Assembly (NCBI GenBank): GCA_015484945.1
Contig: WFUO01000047.1
Span: forward strand, 1 to 47,893
Direction: 5' to 3'
DNA: 47,893 bases
Source of the DNA: Gammaproteobacteria bacterium
GTDB taxonomy: Bacteria; Pseudomonadota; Gammaproteobacteria; WFUO01
Shown piece after piece: positions 7,426-15,050 of the stretch. The position numbers and the translations under genes are program-made. The notes beneath the pieces are model-generated. The model had not been told where the DNA came from and made no database searches. It saw only the letters and a list, made by a program, of their open reading frames with translations. The first letter of the stretch is position 1. The number at the start of each line of letters is the position of its first letter.

Positions 7426-9378
7426 ATGGCAACTTCCTCAGAAGACATGAACAAGAAGCTTACATTCAGACGGTTCAAAGACGGCTATAACAAATGGGAC
7501 GCCTGGACCGACAAGATTTTCAAGGAGGACAGCTCCTACAAGTGTCCGACCTATGTTCATCGTACGCCGCCCTGCCAGGGAAGTTGCCCGTCTGGTGAGG
7601 ACATCCGCGGCTGGCTGGACATCGTGCGTGGCATTGAAAAGCCGCCGGCTGGTGTCGATTGGCATGAATATGCCTTCCGCCGCTCGACCGATGCCAACCC
7701 TTTTCCGGCCATCATGGGCCGTGTTTGCCCCGCTCCCTGTCAGGATGGCTGTAACCGCAACGAGGTAGAAGACTTCGTTGGTATCAATTCCATCGAACAA
7801 TTCATCGGTGACACGGCGCTGGCCAACAATTACACCTTTGAAAAGCCTGGCACCGAGAGCGGCAAAAAAGTCGCCATCATCGGCGGCGGTCCCGCGGGCC
7901 TGGCCGGTGCCTACCAGCTGCGCCGCAAGGGTCACGCTGTCACCCTGTTCGACGATCACGAGGAGCTGGGCGGCTTCATGCGCTACGGTATTCCCAGCTA
8001 CCGTACGCCTCGTGACGTACTGGATGGCGAAATCAAGCGCATTCTGGATATGGGTGTCGAAGTACGCACCAGCACCCGTGTTGGCAAGGATGTCAGCGTG
8101 GAAGAGCTCGAAAAGGAATACGATGCCATCCTGTGGTGTGTCGGCACGCATTCCGGCCGACTGGTTCCAATCGAAGGCGCAGACGCTCCCAACAGCATCA
8201 GCGGAATTGCCTTCCTCGCCGCCTTCAACGAAGGCCGCCTGCAGGCTGTTAGCGGCAAGGTCATCGTCATCGGTGGTGGTGACACCTCCATCGACGTCGC
8301 ATCTGTCGCTCGCCGTCTGGGCGCCATCAAGAACATCAATGAAAAGGATCGTCCTGAAAACGTCATCATGGGACACACCGCGCATGATGCCGCGTCCATT
8401 GCCGCACGTGAAGGCGCTGACGTCACCCTGACCTCACTGTTCCCGGTCGAGAACATGACCGCCGCCGAACATGAAGTCCGTGACGCCATTCATGAAGGCG
8501 TCAAGATCAAGGGCAGCGTCATGCCACTGGAGGCCATCAAGGGCGAAGATGGCCGCATCAAGGCCGTCAAGTTTGCCGAGTGTGAAATGGTTGACAACCG
8601 CCCGACTCCGAAAGAAGGCACTGAATTCGAGCTCGAATGCGACCTGCTCGTTTCAGCCATTGGTCAAAGCGGTAACCTGGAAGGCTTCGAGGAACTGGAC
8701 AATGGTCACGGCTTCATCGACGCTGACCGCAACTATCAGGTACCGGGCAAACCAGGCCACTTCGTGGCCGGTGACATTGTCCGCCCGCACCTGCTGACCA
8801 CGGCCATTGGTCAGGCCTCAGTGGCTGTGGAAAGTATCGACCACTACCTCAAGACAGGTGACACCGATGCCGTCAAGCGTCCGAAGGTGGATGTACACCA
8901 CTTCAACCTGCTCAACAAGCTGCGTGAAAGCGGTCATGCGCCGGCTCCCTACAGCCATGAGCAGGTACGTGGAACCAGTGACGCGGACTTTGCCGTACAC
9001 AACTTCGAGGATCGTTCGGCCAATGAAATCATCAAGGCAACCCAGCTGTTCCTTGGTCATTTCGAATACACGCCTCGCCACAAGCGCAAGGAAATCCCCG
9101 TCGATCCTGAAAACATCATCGGCAGCTACCGTGAGCGCATGGAAGGCCTGTCGGAAGAGGAAGCACAGGCAGAGGCCAACCGCTGCATGAGCTGCGGCAT
9201 GTGCTTCGAATGCGACAACTGTGTCATCTTCTGCCCGCAGGAAGCCGTCAAGCGCACACCCAAGGATCAGGCCACCACCGGCCGCTACGTGTACACTGAT
9301 TACACGCGTTGTATCGGCTGCCACATTTGTGCGGATGTATGCCCGACCGGCTACATCGATATGGGCATGGGTGAATAA
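7426..9378 (+). CDS. dsrL: NAD(P)H-linked iron-sulfur flavoprotein DsrL
   Basis: DsrL is a GltD-like cytoplasmic oxidoreductase that couples DsrAB to NAD(P)(H) and is required for sulfur-globule oxidation in A. vinosum. The 650-residue protein has an N-terminal cysteine-rich cluster region (C50, C54, C101, C105, C109), an FAD motif GGGPAG (153-158) and a nucleotide motif GGGDTS (283-288). It ends with two ferredoxin-like motifs (C587, C590, C593, C596, C599, C603 region and C629, C632, C635, C639). The ATG has an AGGAGA Shine-Dalgarno. The 82-bp gap before it includes a small stem TGGTCG-gcaa-CGACCA (7386-7401). DsrL supports the oxidative assignment. Confidence 0.97.
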   Translation: MATSSEDMNKKLTFRRFKDGYNKWDAWTDKIFKEDSSYKCPTYVHRTPPCQGSCPSGEDIRGWLDIVRGIEKPPAGVDWHEYAFRRSTDANPFPAIMGRVCPAPCQDGCNRNEVEDFVGINSIEQFIGDTALANNYTFEKPGTESGKKVAIIGGGPAGLAGAYQLRRKGHAVTLFDDHEELGGFMRYGIPSYRTPRDVLDGEIKRILDMGVEVRTSTRVGKDVSVEELEKEYDAILWCVGTHSGRLVPIEGADAPNSISGIAFLAAFNEGRLQAVSGKVIVIGGGDTSIDVASVARRLGAIKNINEKDRPENVIMGHTAHDAASIAAREGADVTLTSLFPVENMTAAEHEVRDAIHEGVKIKGSVMPLEAIKGEDGRIKAVKFAECEMVDNRPTPKEGTEFELECDLLVSAIGQSGNLEGFEELDNGHGFIDADRNYQVPGKPGHFVAGDIVRPHLLTTAIGQASVAVESIDHYLKTGDTDAVKRPKVDVHHFNLLNKLRESGHAPAPYSHEQVRGTSDADFAVHNFEDRSANEIIKATQLFLGHFEYTPRHKRKEIPVDPENIIGSYRERMEGLSEEEAQAEANRCMSCGMCFECDNCVIFCPQEAVKRTPKDQATTGRYVYTDYTRCIGCHICADVCPTGYIDMGMGE

Positions 9379-9408
9379 CAACAAATCTACAAGACAGGCA
9401 AACAAGCT

Positions 9409-9870
9409 ATGAAGTATTTTAAAAACATGATAGCTGTCAGTCTGGCGCTGCTGGTACTCAGCAGCGCCAGCTTTGCCGGCGACAGGGTCCCGTCACCAGT
9501 TATACCCAAGGCCACGAGCAAGGCCAAAAACGGGGGGCCTGAAGGGTGTGTCGAACCTGTCAGTGACATGCGTCGCAATCATATGAAGTACATCCTGCAT
9601 CAGCGGGATGAAACCATGCACAAAGGTATTCGTACCTCACGTCACAGCTTCAAGCGTTGCATCAACTGTCACGTCGTCAAGGACAAAAAGACCGGCAAGC
9701 CTGTCAATCACAAGGACAAGAGGCACTTCTGCAACAGCTGCCACAACTATGCGGCAGTGAAGATCGACTGCTTCGATTGTCATGCCTCGACACCAAAACC
9801 AGGTCCTGCTGCCACATCCAGCAAGCTGAACTCCAGTAATAAGCTGGTGAAGAAGGTGGAGGATCAATAA
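9409..9870 (+). CDS. dsrJ: Periplasmic trihaem cytochrome c DsrJ
   Basis: DsrJ is the periplasmic trihaem subunit of DsrMKJOP. Its signal peptide or anchor (about residues 1-23) ends in SSASFA. Three CxxCH haem motifs are present: CINCH (84-88), CNSCH (108-112) and CFDCH (121-125). C47 lies at the position of the cysteine (C46 in A. vinosum) that gives one haem its unusual His/Cys ligation. The Shine-Dalgarno is weak, and translation may be coupled to the upstream gene. The stop codon overlaps the dsrO start by one base. Confidence 0.96.
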   Translation: MKYFKNMIAVSLALLVLSSASFAGDRVPSPVIPKATSKAKNGGPEGCVEPVSDMRRNHMKYILHQRDETMHKGIRTSRHSFKRCINCHVVKDKKTGKPVNHKDKRHFCNSCHNYAAVKIDCFDCHASTPKPGPAATSSKLNSSNKLVKKVEDQ

Positions 9871-10634
9871 TGACCGACAAAAACATGAATCCTGACAACA
9901 AGAGCCGACGGAAATTTCTTGGTGCCACTGCCGCGGTAGCTGGCGCTGCAACGATCGCACCAGGCGTTACCCTGCTCTCGGTCGCTCAGGCCAAGCCTGC
10001 CGACCAGGAGGTCAGCAGCAAGAACCGTTGGGGTCTGCTGATCGACACCAGCAAGTGCGCCACCGGCTGTAAAGACTGTGTGGATGCCTGTTTCAAGGAA
10101 AACAGCATCACCAGAACCAACCACCCGCGCAGTGAAAAGACAGACGCGCAGTGGATTCGCAAAGTGGACCTGCGTAACAAGGCCACAGGCCACGTGGTCT
10201 CGCTACCCATGATGTGCCAGCATTGCGAACACCCCCCATGTGCCGACGTCTGTCCAACCGGCGCCTCATTCAAGCGTGCTGACGGCATTGTTCTGGTTGA
10301 CAAGCATATTTGCATTGGCTGCCGTTATTGCATGATGGCCTGTCCTTACAAGGCGCGTTCCTTTGTTCATGAAGAAACATTGACCCAGAACGAAAACGCA
10401 CCACGCGGCAAGGGTACTGTGGAATCCTGCACCCTGTGCGTTCACCGGGTTGACAAGGGTGGCATGAATCCCGCCTGTGTCGATGCATGCAATGCAAATG
10501 GACACAAGGCCATGGTATTCGGTGATCTGAAAGACCCTGACAGCGAGATCAGCAAGCAGCTCAAGCAATACAGCTCGGTTGCCATCCGCGCCGATCTCGA
10601 CCTGAATCCCGGTGTTCGCTACCGTGGCATTTGA
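9870..10634 (+). CDS. dsrO: Tat-exported iron-sulfur protein DsrO
   Basis: DsrO is the periplasmic ferredoxin-like subunit that links DsrJ to the membrane protein DsrP. The N-terminus has a Tat signal (SRRKFLG, R13-R14) followed by a hydrophobic stretch to about residue 41, so the protein is exported folded. Four cysteine groups for [4Fe-4S] clusters are visible, including CATGCKDCVDAC, CQHCEHPPCADVC and CIGCRYCMMAC, and CTLC further on. The start overlaps the dsrJ stop (TAATG). Length (254) and order match other dsr operons. Confidence 0.96.
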   Translation: MTDKNMNPDNKSRRKFLGATAAVAGAATIAPGVTLLSVAQAKPADQEVSSKNRWGLLIDTSKCATGCKDCVDACFKENSITRTNHPRSEKTDAQWIRKVDLRNKATGHVVSLPMMCQHCEHPPCADVCPTGASFKRADGIVLVDKHICIGCRYCMMACPYKARSFVHEETLTQNENAPRGKGTVESCTLCVHRVDKGGMNPACVDACNANGHKAMVFGDLKDPDSEISKQLKQYSSVAIRADLDLNPGVRYRGI

Positions 10635-10675
10635 TTGGTTGGCAAGACTGCAATAAAAGGCAGGTAGAACAAATC

Positions 10676-11890
10676 ATGAAAAAGATCCATTACCAGACTC
10701 TCGAAGGTCAAAGCAAGGGTTTCTACGGCCTGATCTTCCTTCTTGGCGCAATCATTCTGGTTTCACTCGGGGCTGCCTACTACATGGAACACAATGGCCA
10801 CTGGGTAACCGGCATGGACAACCAGATCGTCTGGGGGTTGCCTCATGTGTTCGCGATCTTTCTGATCGTCGCAGCCTCCGGCGCTCTCAACGTTGCTTCG
10901 ATAGGCACGGTTTTCAACAAGGCCATTTACAAGCCTCTGGGGAGGCTCTCAGGACTACTGGCAATCTGCCTGCTGGTAGGCGGCCTGATCGTTCTGGTTC
11001 TCGACCTGGGCCGGCCTGACCGTCTGATCGTGGCGATGACAAAATACAACTTCAAGTCCATCTTTGCGTGGAACATCATTCTCTATAATGGTTTCATTGC
11101 CCTGACCGCTGTTTATCTGTGGTTCATGATGGAACGCAAGATGAACAAGTATTACAAGCCTGCTGGCATCGCGGCGTTTGTCTGGCGTCTGATACTCACT
11201 ACTGGTACTGGCTCGATCTTCGGTTTCCTGGTAGCGCGTAATGGTTACGATGCCGCCATCATGGCGCCCATGTTCATCGCCATGTCCTTCTCCTTCGGTC
11301 TGGCCATTTTCCTTCTACTGATCCTGTATGGCTACAAGTGGGCGGATCGTGAAGTGGGTGATGCCTTGCTCAATCGTCTGAAGAACCTGCTGGGGGTGTT
11401 CATCGCGGGCGTGTTGTATTTCGTCATCGTCTATCACTTGACCAACCTGTATGAAGCCGAACATCATGGCTTTGAAAAATTCATACTTGCCGGTAACAGC
11501 ATCCACACACCGCTGTTCTGGATTGGCCAGATTCTGCTCGGCAGTCTGGTACCTCTGGCCATTCTGTACAGCAAACTTGGCCGCAAGCGCGGCATGATCG
11601 CCCTGGCCTCGGCACTGGTCATTCTTGGCGGTTTTGCGCAAATCTATGTCATCGTCATTGGTGGACAGGCTTATCCCCTTCAGATATTTCCGGGCTACGA
11701 AGTCATCAACAGCAGCTTCTCCGATGGCGTGGCCTATCACAAGTACACGCCGACCATCTGGGAGTTCCTCCTGGGTCTCGGTGGAGTTGCGATTGCGCTG
11801 ATCGCCTATGTGATCGGCAACCGGGTTCTACCGTTCATGCCCACATCGCTGGCTGATGAGGTCGTCGATCCCCACGCTACGGCCAAGTAA
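10676..11890 (+). CDS. dsrP: NrfD-like integral membrane subunit DsrP
   Basis: DsrP is the polytopic NrfD/PsrC-family subunit of DsrMKJOP and interacts with menaquinone or ubiquinone. The ATG at 10676 (MKKIHYQTLEGQSKGF) with AGGTAG upstream is preferred over an in-frame TTG at 10631. The 404-residue length is normal. About nine or ten hydrophobic helices span the protein. It is the last gene of the contiguous dsrA-P block; a large hairpin follows. Confidence 0.96.
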   Translation: MKKIHYQTLEGQSKGFYGLIFLLGAIILVSLGAAYYMEHNGHWVTGMDNQIVWGLPHVFAIFLIVAASGALNVASIGTVFNKAIYKPLGRLSGLLAICLLVGGLIVLVLDLGRPDRLIVAMTKYNFKSIFAWNIILYNGFIALTAVYLWFMMERKMNKYYKPAGIAAFVWRLILTTGTGSIFGFLVARNGYDAAIMAPMFIAMSFSFGLAIFLLLILYGYKWADREVGDALLNRLKNLLGVFIAGVLYFVIVYHLTNLYEAEHHGFEKFILAGNSIHTPLFWIGQILLGSLVPLAILYSKLGRKRGMIALASALVILGGFAQIYVIVIGGQAYPLQIFPGYEVINSSFSDGVAYHKYTPTIWEFLLGLGGVAIALIAYVIGNRVLPFMPTSLADEVVDPHATAK

Positions 11891-11908
11891 CCAGAAAAAA
11901 ATTATGAG

Positions 11909-11950
11909 AAATGCCCCCTTGCCGGTTTTGAATACGGCATGGGGGCATTT
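11909..11950 (+). terminator. Hairpin after dsrP, possible attenuator or terminator
   Basis: Two 16-nt arms (11909-11924 and 11935-11950; core ATGCCCCC/GGGGGCAT) pair with one mismatch around a 10-nt loop. There is only a TTT at the 3' foot and no longer U-tract, so strong intrinsic termination is uncertain. It would separate dsrA-P from the following ybiB-like gene and dsrNR. The rest of the gap (to 12128) shows only a weak promoter candidate: TTGAAT at 11967 and AATTAT at 11990, spaced 17 bp. Confidence 0.5.
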
Positions 11951-12128
11951 CAGTCTCTGTCGGGCATTGAATTTCCATGACAAACCGGCAATTATGAACG
12001 AAAGGCGCATCTGTTACATCATTGGAACCAGGAAATACCCTGCCGCCTAATCTGACGGCGCAACATTTCCGCAAAGATACGGGCTGTTTTGTTGCCCATG
12101 ACCAGGGTAGAAACAGGAGGATCCCGGC

Positions 12129-13133
12129 ATGTACTATGAAGAACATCCATTTGCCCAATACATACGCATACTTGGCAAGGGAAAGAATGGCTCACGCCCG
12201 CTGACCGAGGATGAAGCCTACGAGGCCATGAAGATGATCCTCAGAAAGGAAGTAACCGGGGAACAACTCGGCGCCTTTCTGATGCTGGAACGTATCAAGG
12301 AAGAAACCCCGCCAGAGCTGGCGGGTTTCGTACGCGCCACGCGAGAGACATTGGATGTTCCTGCTGACATGCCGCCCATTGATCTCGATTGGTCGTCCTA
12401 CGCCGGCAAGAAACGGCAATTGCCCTGGTATTTGCTGACCACCCTGCTGCTCGCCGAAAACGGCATCAGGATATTCATGCACGGAGCCAGTGGTCATACC
12501 AATGGCCGTATCTATACCAAGAACGTTCTGGCCGAAGTCGGACTAAAACCATGCACCAACATGCAGGAAGTACGTGCAAGCCTTGAACAAAACAATTTCG
12601 CCTATATGGATATCGAACACTTGTCACCAAGGTTGCATGAAATCATCGAGCTGCGGCCCTGGCTGGGGCTGAGATCACCAGTACATACGCTGGCGCGTAT
12701 GATCAACCCCTTCTCCGCCCCGTATGTCATGCAGGGTATCTTCCACCCCGGTTATCGCCCTGTACATCAGGAAACTGCCATCTTGCTGGGTGAAAAAAAT
12801 GTTGCCGTTGTCAAGGGTGATGGCGGTGAAATAGAACGCAACCCAGATATGGCCTGCCTGGTACAGAATGTACGTAATGGCGAAATGATCGATGAAGAAT
12901 GGCCAGCCATGTTTGACAAACGGCATGTACGTGACGATGTCATGGATACCACCCGCCTGCGAAAGGTGTGGAACGGCAGTGATGATGACGAGTACGCAAT
13001 AGCAGCTGTCATTGGTACGGCCGCTATCGCGCTGAGGCTGCTTGGCCGCGCACACGACATGGAATCTGCCGAATCCCTCGCCAGGGAAATGTGGGAACAA
13101 CGAAGCCGTGAGAAATACGGTACTGCCGCCTGA
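12129..13133 (+). CDS. TrpD2/YbiB-like protein (anthranilate phosphoribosyltransferase fold)
   Basis: The 334-residue protein looks like the TrpD2/YbiB branch of the nucleoside-phosphorylase/TrpD fold, often labelled 'glycosyl transferase family'. The N-terminal helical domain (about 1-75, with LTEDEAYEAM and EVTGEQLGAFLMLERIK) matches TrpD. The catalytic GTGGD phosphoribosyl-pyrophosphate motif is missing; the sequence there reads SSYAGKKRQLPW. The glycine-rich part is IFMHGASGHTNGR instead of KHGNR. Tryptophan biosynthesis is therefore unlikely, and E. coli YbiB binds nucleic acid. AGGAGG precedes the ATG. It sits between dsrP and dsrN, where A. vinosum has no such gene. Its role in sulfur oxidation is unknown. 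Confidence 0.85.
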   Translation: MYYEEHPFAQYIRILGKGKNGSRPLTEDEAYEAMKMILRKEVTGEQLGAFLMLERIKEETPPELAGFVRATRETLDVPADMPPIDLDWSSYAGKKRQLPWYLLTTLLLAENGIRIFMHGASGHTNGRIYTKNVLAEVGLKPCTNMQEVRASLEQNNFAYMDIEHLSPRLHEIIELRPWLGLRSPVHTLARMINPFSAPYVMQGIFHPGYRPVHQETAILLGEKNVAVVKGDGGEIERNPDMACLVQNVRNGEMIDEEWPAMFDKRHVRDDVMDTTRLRKVWNGSDDDEYAIAAVIGTAAIALRLLGRAHDMESAESLAREMWEQRSREKYGTAA

Positions 13134-13141
13134 GCAATTTC

Positions 13142-14548
13142 ATGCCGCGTCTGCTCATATCCGCAGCTCACAAGTCTTCCGGGAAGACCACAATCAGCAT
13201 TGGCCTGTGTGCCGCATTGAGGCATCGCGGCATGGATGTCCGCCCCTTCAAGAAAGGTCCTGACTACATCGACCCAATGTGGTTGGGCATGGCCGCGGGG
13301 CGTGCCTGTTACAATCTGGATTTCCATACCATGGAAGCAGATGAGATCGTCGCCCGCTTCAGGCAACATGCCGATGGTGGCGATGTATCCATCATCGAAG
13401 GCAACAAGGGCCTGTATGATGGCCTGGATCTGGACGGAAGCAACAGTAATGCGGCACTGGCCAGATTGTTGAATACCCCGGTGATACTGGTACTGGATGC
13501 GCGTGGCATGACCCGTGGCATTGCACCGCTGGTACTGGGGTACCAGGATTTTGACCCGGAAATCAGCATCCGAGGCGTTATCCTGAACCAGGTTGGGGGC
13601 AGCCGTCATGAAAGCAAACTGCGCAGTATTCTCGAACACTATACCGATGTCATGGTACTTGGCGCAGTGCACAAGAACCCGGAGCTCAATATCGACGAAC
13701 GGCATCTGGGCCTTGTTCCCAGCAATGAGTCCGGTCAGGCCAGGGATAAAATAGAACGTATCGCCCATACCCTCTCGAACGAGGTGGATCTCGATATGCT
13801 CATCAAACTGGCGCATGAGTCCGCATCACTGCCTGATGTGACGCCAATAACCGACATACCGCCACGGGGTCATCGCCTGCGTATTGGCATCGCGCATGAT
13901 TCGGCGTTTGGCTTCTACTATCCGGACGATCTGGAGGCCCTTACTGCGGCAGGTGCCGAGTTGGTGTTCTTCAGCCCGCTGACTGACGACCGGATACCGG
14001 ATGTGGATGCACTGTTTCTTGGCGGAGGATTCCCTGAAACCCATATGGAATCCCTTGCCGCAAACACCGGCATGCTGACATCGGTCCGCAAGGCCATCAC
14101 TTCTGGTCTGCCCGCCTATGCTGAATGTGGTGGACTGATGTACCTTGCCCGATCACTGCAATGGCATACCAGCAAGGTAAGGCTGGCTAATGTCATTCCC
14201 GGGGACATTATCATGCATGACAAGCCTCAAGGGCGTGGCTATATTCATCTGCTTGAGACCTCGGCCATGCCATGGCCCGATACACCGCCAGCGAACAGAG
14301 AAATACATGCGCACGAATTTCATTATTCGAGTATTGAAAATTTGCCATCAGATACCACTTATGCCTATACCGTCAGGCGGGGCCATGGTATCAATGGTAC
14401 TCATGACGGTATCGTTTGCCACAACCTGTTGGCAAATTATGCCCACATGCGTCACACGCGCAGTAATCAGTGGGCTTTCAGATTCGTGAAGTTCATCCGC
14501 GACATCCAGGCTGGCCAGAATGATTCAACGGCCAGTAAAGACAATTAG
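13142..14548 (+). CDS. dsrN: Siroheme amidase DsrN (CobB/CbiA-like)
   Basis: DsrN resembles cobyrinic acid a,c-diamide synthase and is believed to convert sirohaem to the sirohaem amide found in DsrAB. The N-terminal ATPase domain has a P-loop (HKSSGKTT, about 10-17) and KGPDYIDPMW (38-47). The C-terminal class I glutamine amidotransferase domain has LGGGFPE (293-299) and the nucleophile C329 in YAECGGLMYL, with a late histidine-rich segment (CHNLLANYAHMRH). The length is 468 residues. It starts 8 bp after the ybiB-like stop without a clear Shine-Dalgarno, suggesting translational coupling. Confidence 0.94.
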   Translation: MPRLLISAAHKSSGKTTISIGLCAALRHRGMDVRPFKKGPDYIDPMWLGMAAGRACYNLDFHTMEADEIVARFRQHADGGDVSIIEGNKGLYDGLDLDGSNSNAALARLLNTPVILVLDARGMTRGIAPLVLGYQDFDPEISIRGVILNQVGGSRHESKLRSILEHYTDVMVLGAVHKNPELNIDERHLGLVPSNESGQARDKIERIAHTLSNEVDLDMLIKLAHESASLPDVTPITDIPPRGHRLRIGIAHDSAFGFYYPDDLEALTAAGAELVFFSPLTDDRIPDVDALFLGGGFPETHMESLAANTGMLTSVRKAITSGLPAYAECGGLMYLARSLQWHTSKVRLANVIPGDIIMHDKPQGRGYIHLLETSAMPWPDTPPANREIHAHEFHYSSIENLPSDTTYAYTVRRGHGINGTHDGIVCHNLLANYAHMRHTRSNQWAFRFVKFIRDIQAGQNDSTASKDN

Positions 14549-14571
14549 CACAGCATACTACAGGAGAGACT

Positions 14572-14895
14572 ATGTTCAAGGTAACCGATGCAGCAGCTGC
14601 TGCCATTCGTGAATCAGCCAAACAGGCAAATGCTGAAGACATGGCCTTGCGCATCGCAGCCAAGGTCATTGATGACAAGGGAAACATCGAATACGGCATG
14701 GGATTCGATGAAAAAAAATCTCAAGACAGCAGTGTGATCAAGAGCGATGAGATCGAGATCATCATCGATTCAACCAGCATGGAGCTGCTGGAAGACTGCG
14801 AACTGGACTATGTGGAAATCACTGAGGGCCAATACCGGTTCATTTTCAAGAATCCACTGGATCCACAATACGTACCGCCCAAAGAAGACGATTGA
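14572..14895 (+). CDS. dsrR: IscA-like protein DsrR
   Basis: DsrR is an A-type carrier (IscA/HesB) homologue needed for normal dsr function in A. vinosum, apparently acting after transcription. The 107-residue protein has the A-type fold pattern. It lacks the three cluster cysteines of IscA: the terminal CGCG-type motif is replaced by NPLDPQYVPP, and only one cysteine (in LLEDCELDY) is seen. It therefore should not bind a cluster in the usual way. GGAGAG precedes the ATG. No dsrS-like gene follows; a two-component system is found instead. Confidence 0.93.
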   Translation: MFKVTDAAAAAIRESAKQANAEDMALRIAAKVIDDKGNIEYGMGFDEKKSQDSSVIKSDEIEIIIDSTSMELLEDCELDYVEITEGQYRFIFKNPLDPQYVPPKEDD

Positions 14896-15024
14896 CCAAA
14901 AACGGCAAAAATCCTCGCGGCATTTTTCGGCGGGTTGCTTGCCAGGCAAATGTTCCAGTCAGCGGTGATTTTGTAATATATTGTTTTTATAATGGTTTTT
15001 ATCTCATATCTGGCAGGCCGTAAA

Positions 15025-15043
15025 TACCTCTCAGGGGTATAAT
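15025..15043 (+). promoter_or_regulatory. Promoter of the NarX/NarL-like genes with overlapping NarL-type palindrome
   Basis: A perfect -10 hexamer TATAAT (15038-15043) shares its first bases with the palindrome TACCTCT-C-AGGGGTA (15025-15039). Both heptamers fully match the NarL consensus (TACYYMT and its complement), but the spacing is 1 bp rather than 2. No good -35 box is visible, as expected if an activator or repressor binds here. Transcription would start near 15050, at the annotated start codon. Another TATAAT lies at 14988-14993. Autoregulation by the adjacent response regulator is inference. The remaining gap from 14896 shows only a short AT stem. Confidence 0.5.
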
Positions 15044-15050
15044 AGACCAC

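Noticed and set aside
14896-14950. Possible terminator after dsrR (AAAAAT...ATTTTT)
   Set aside because: The stem is only 6 A-T pairs and the GC part does not pair well.
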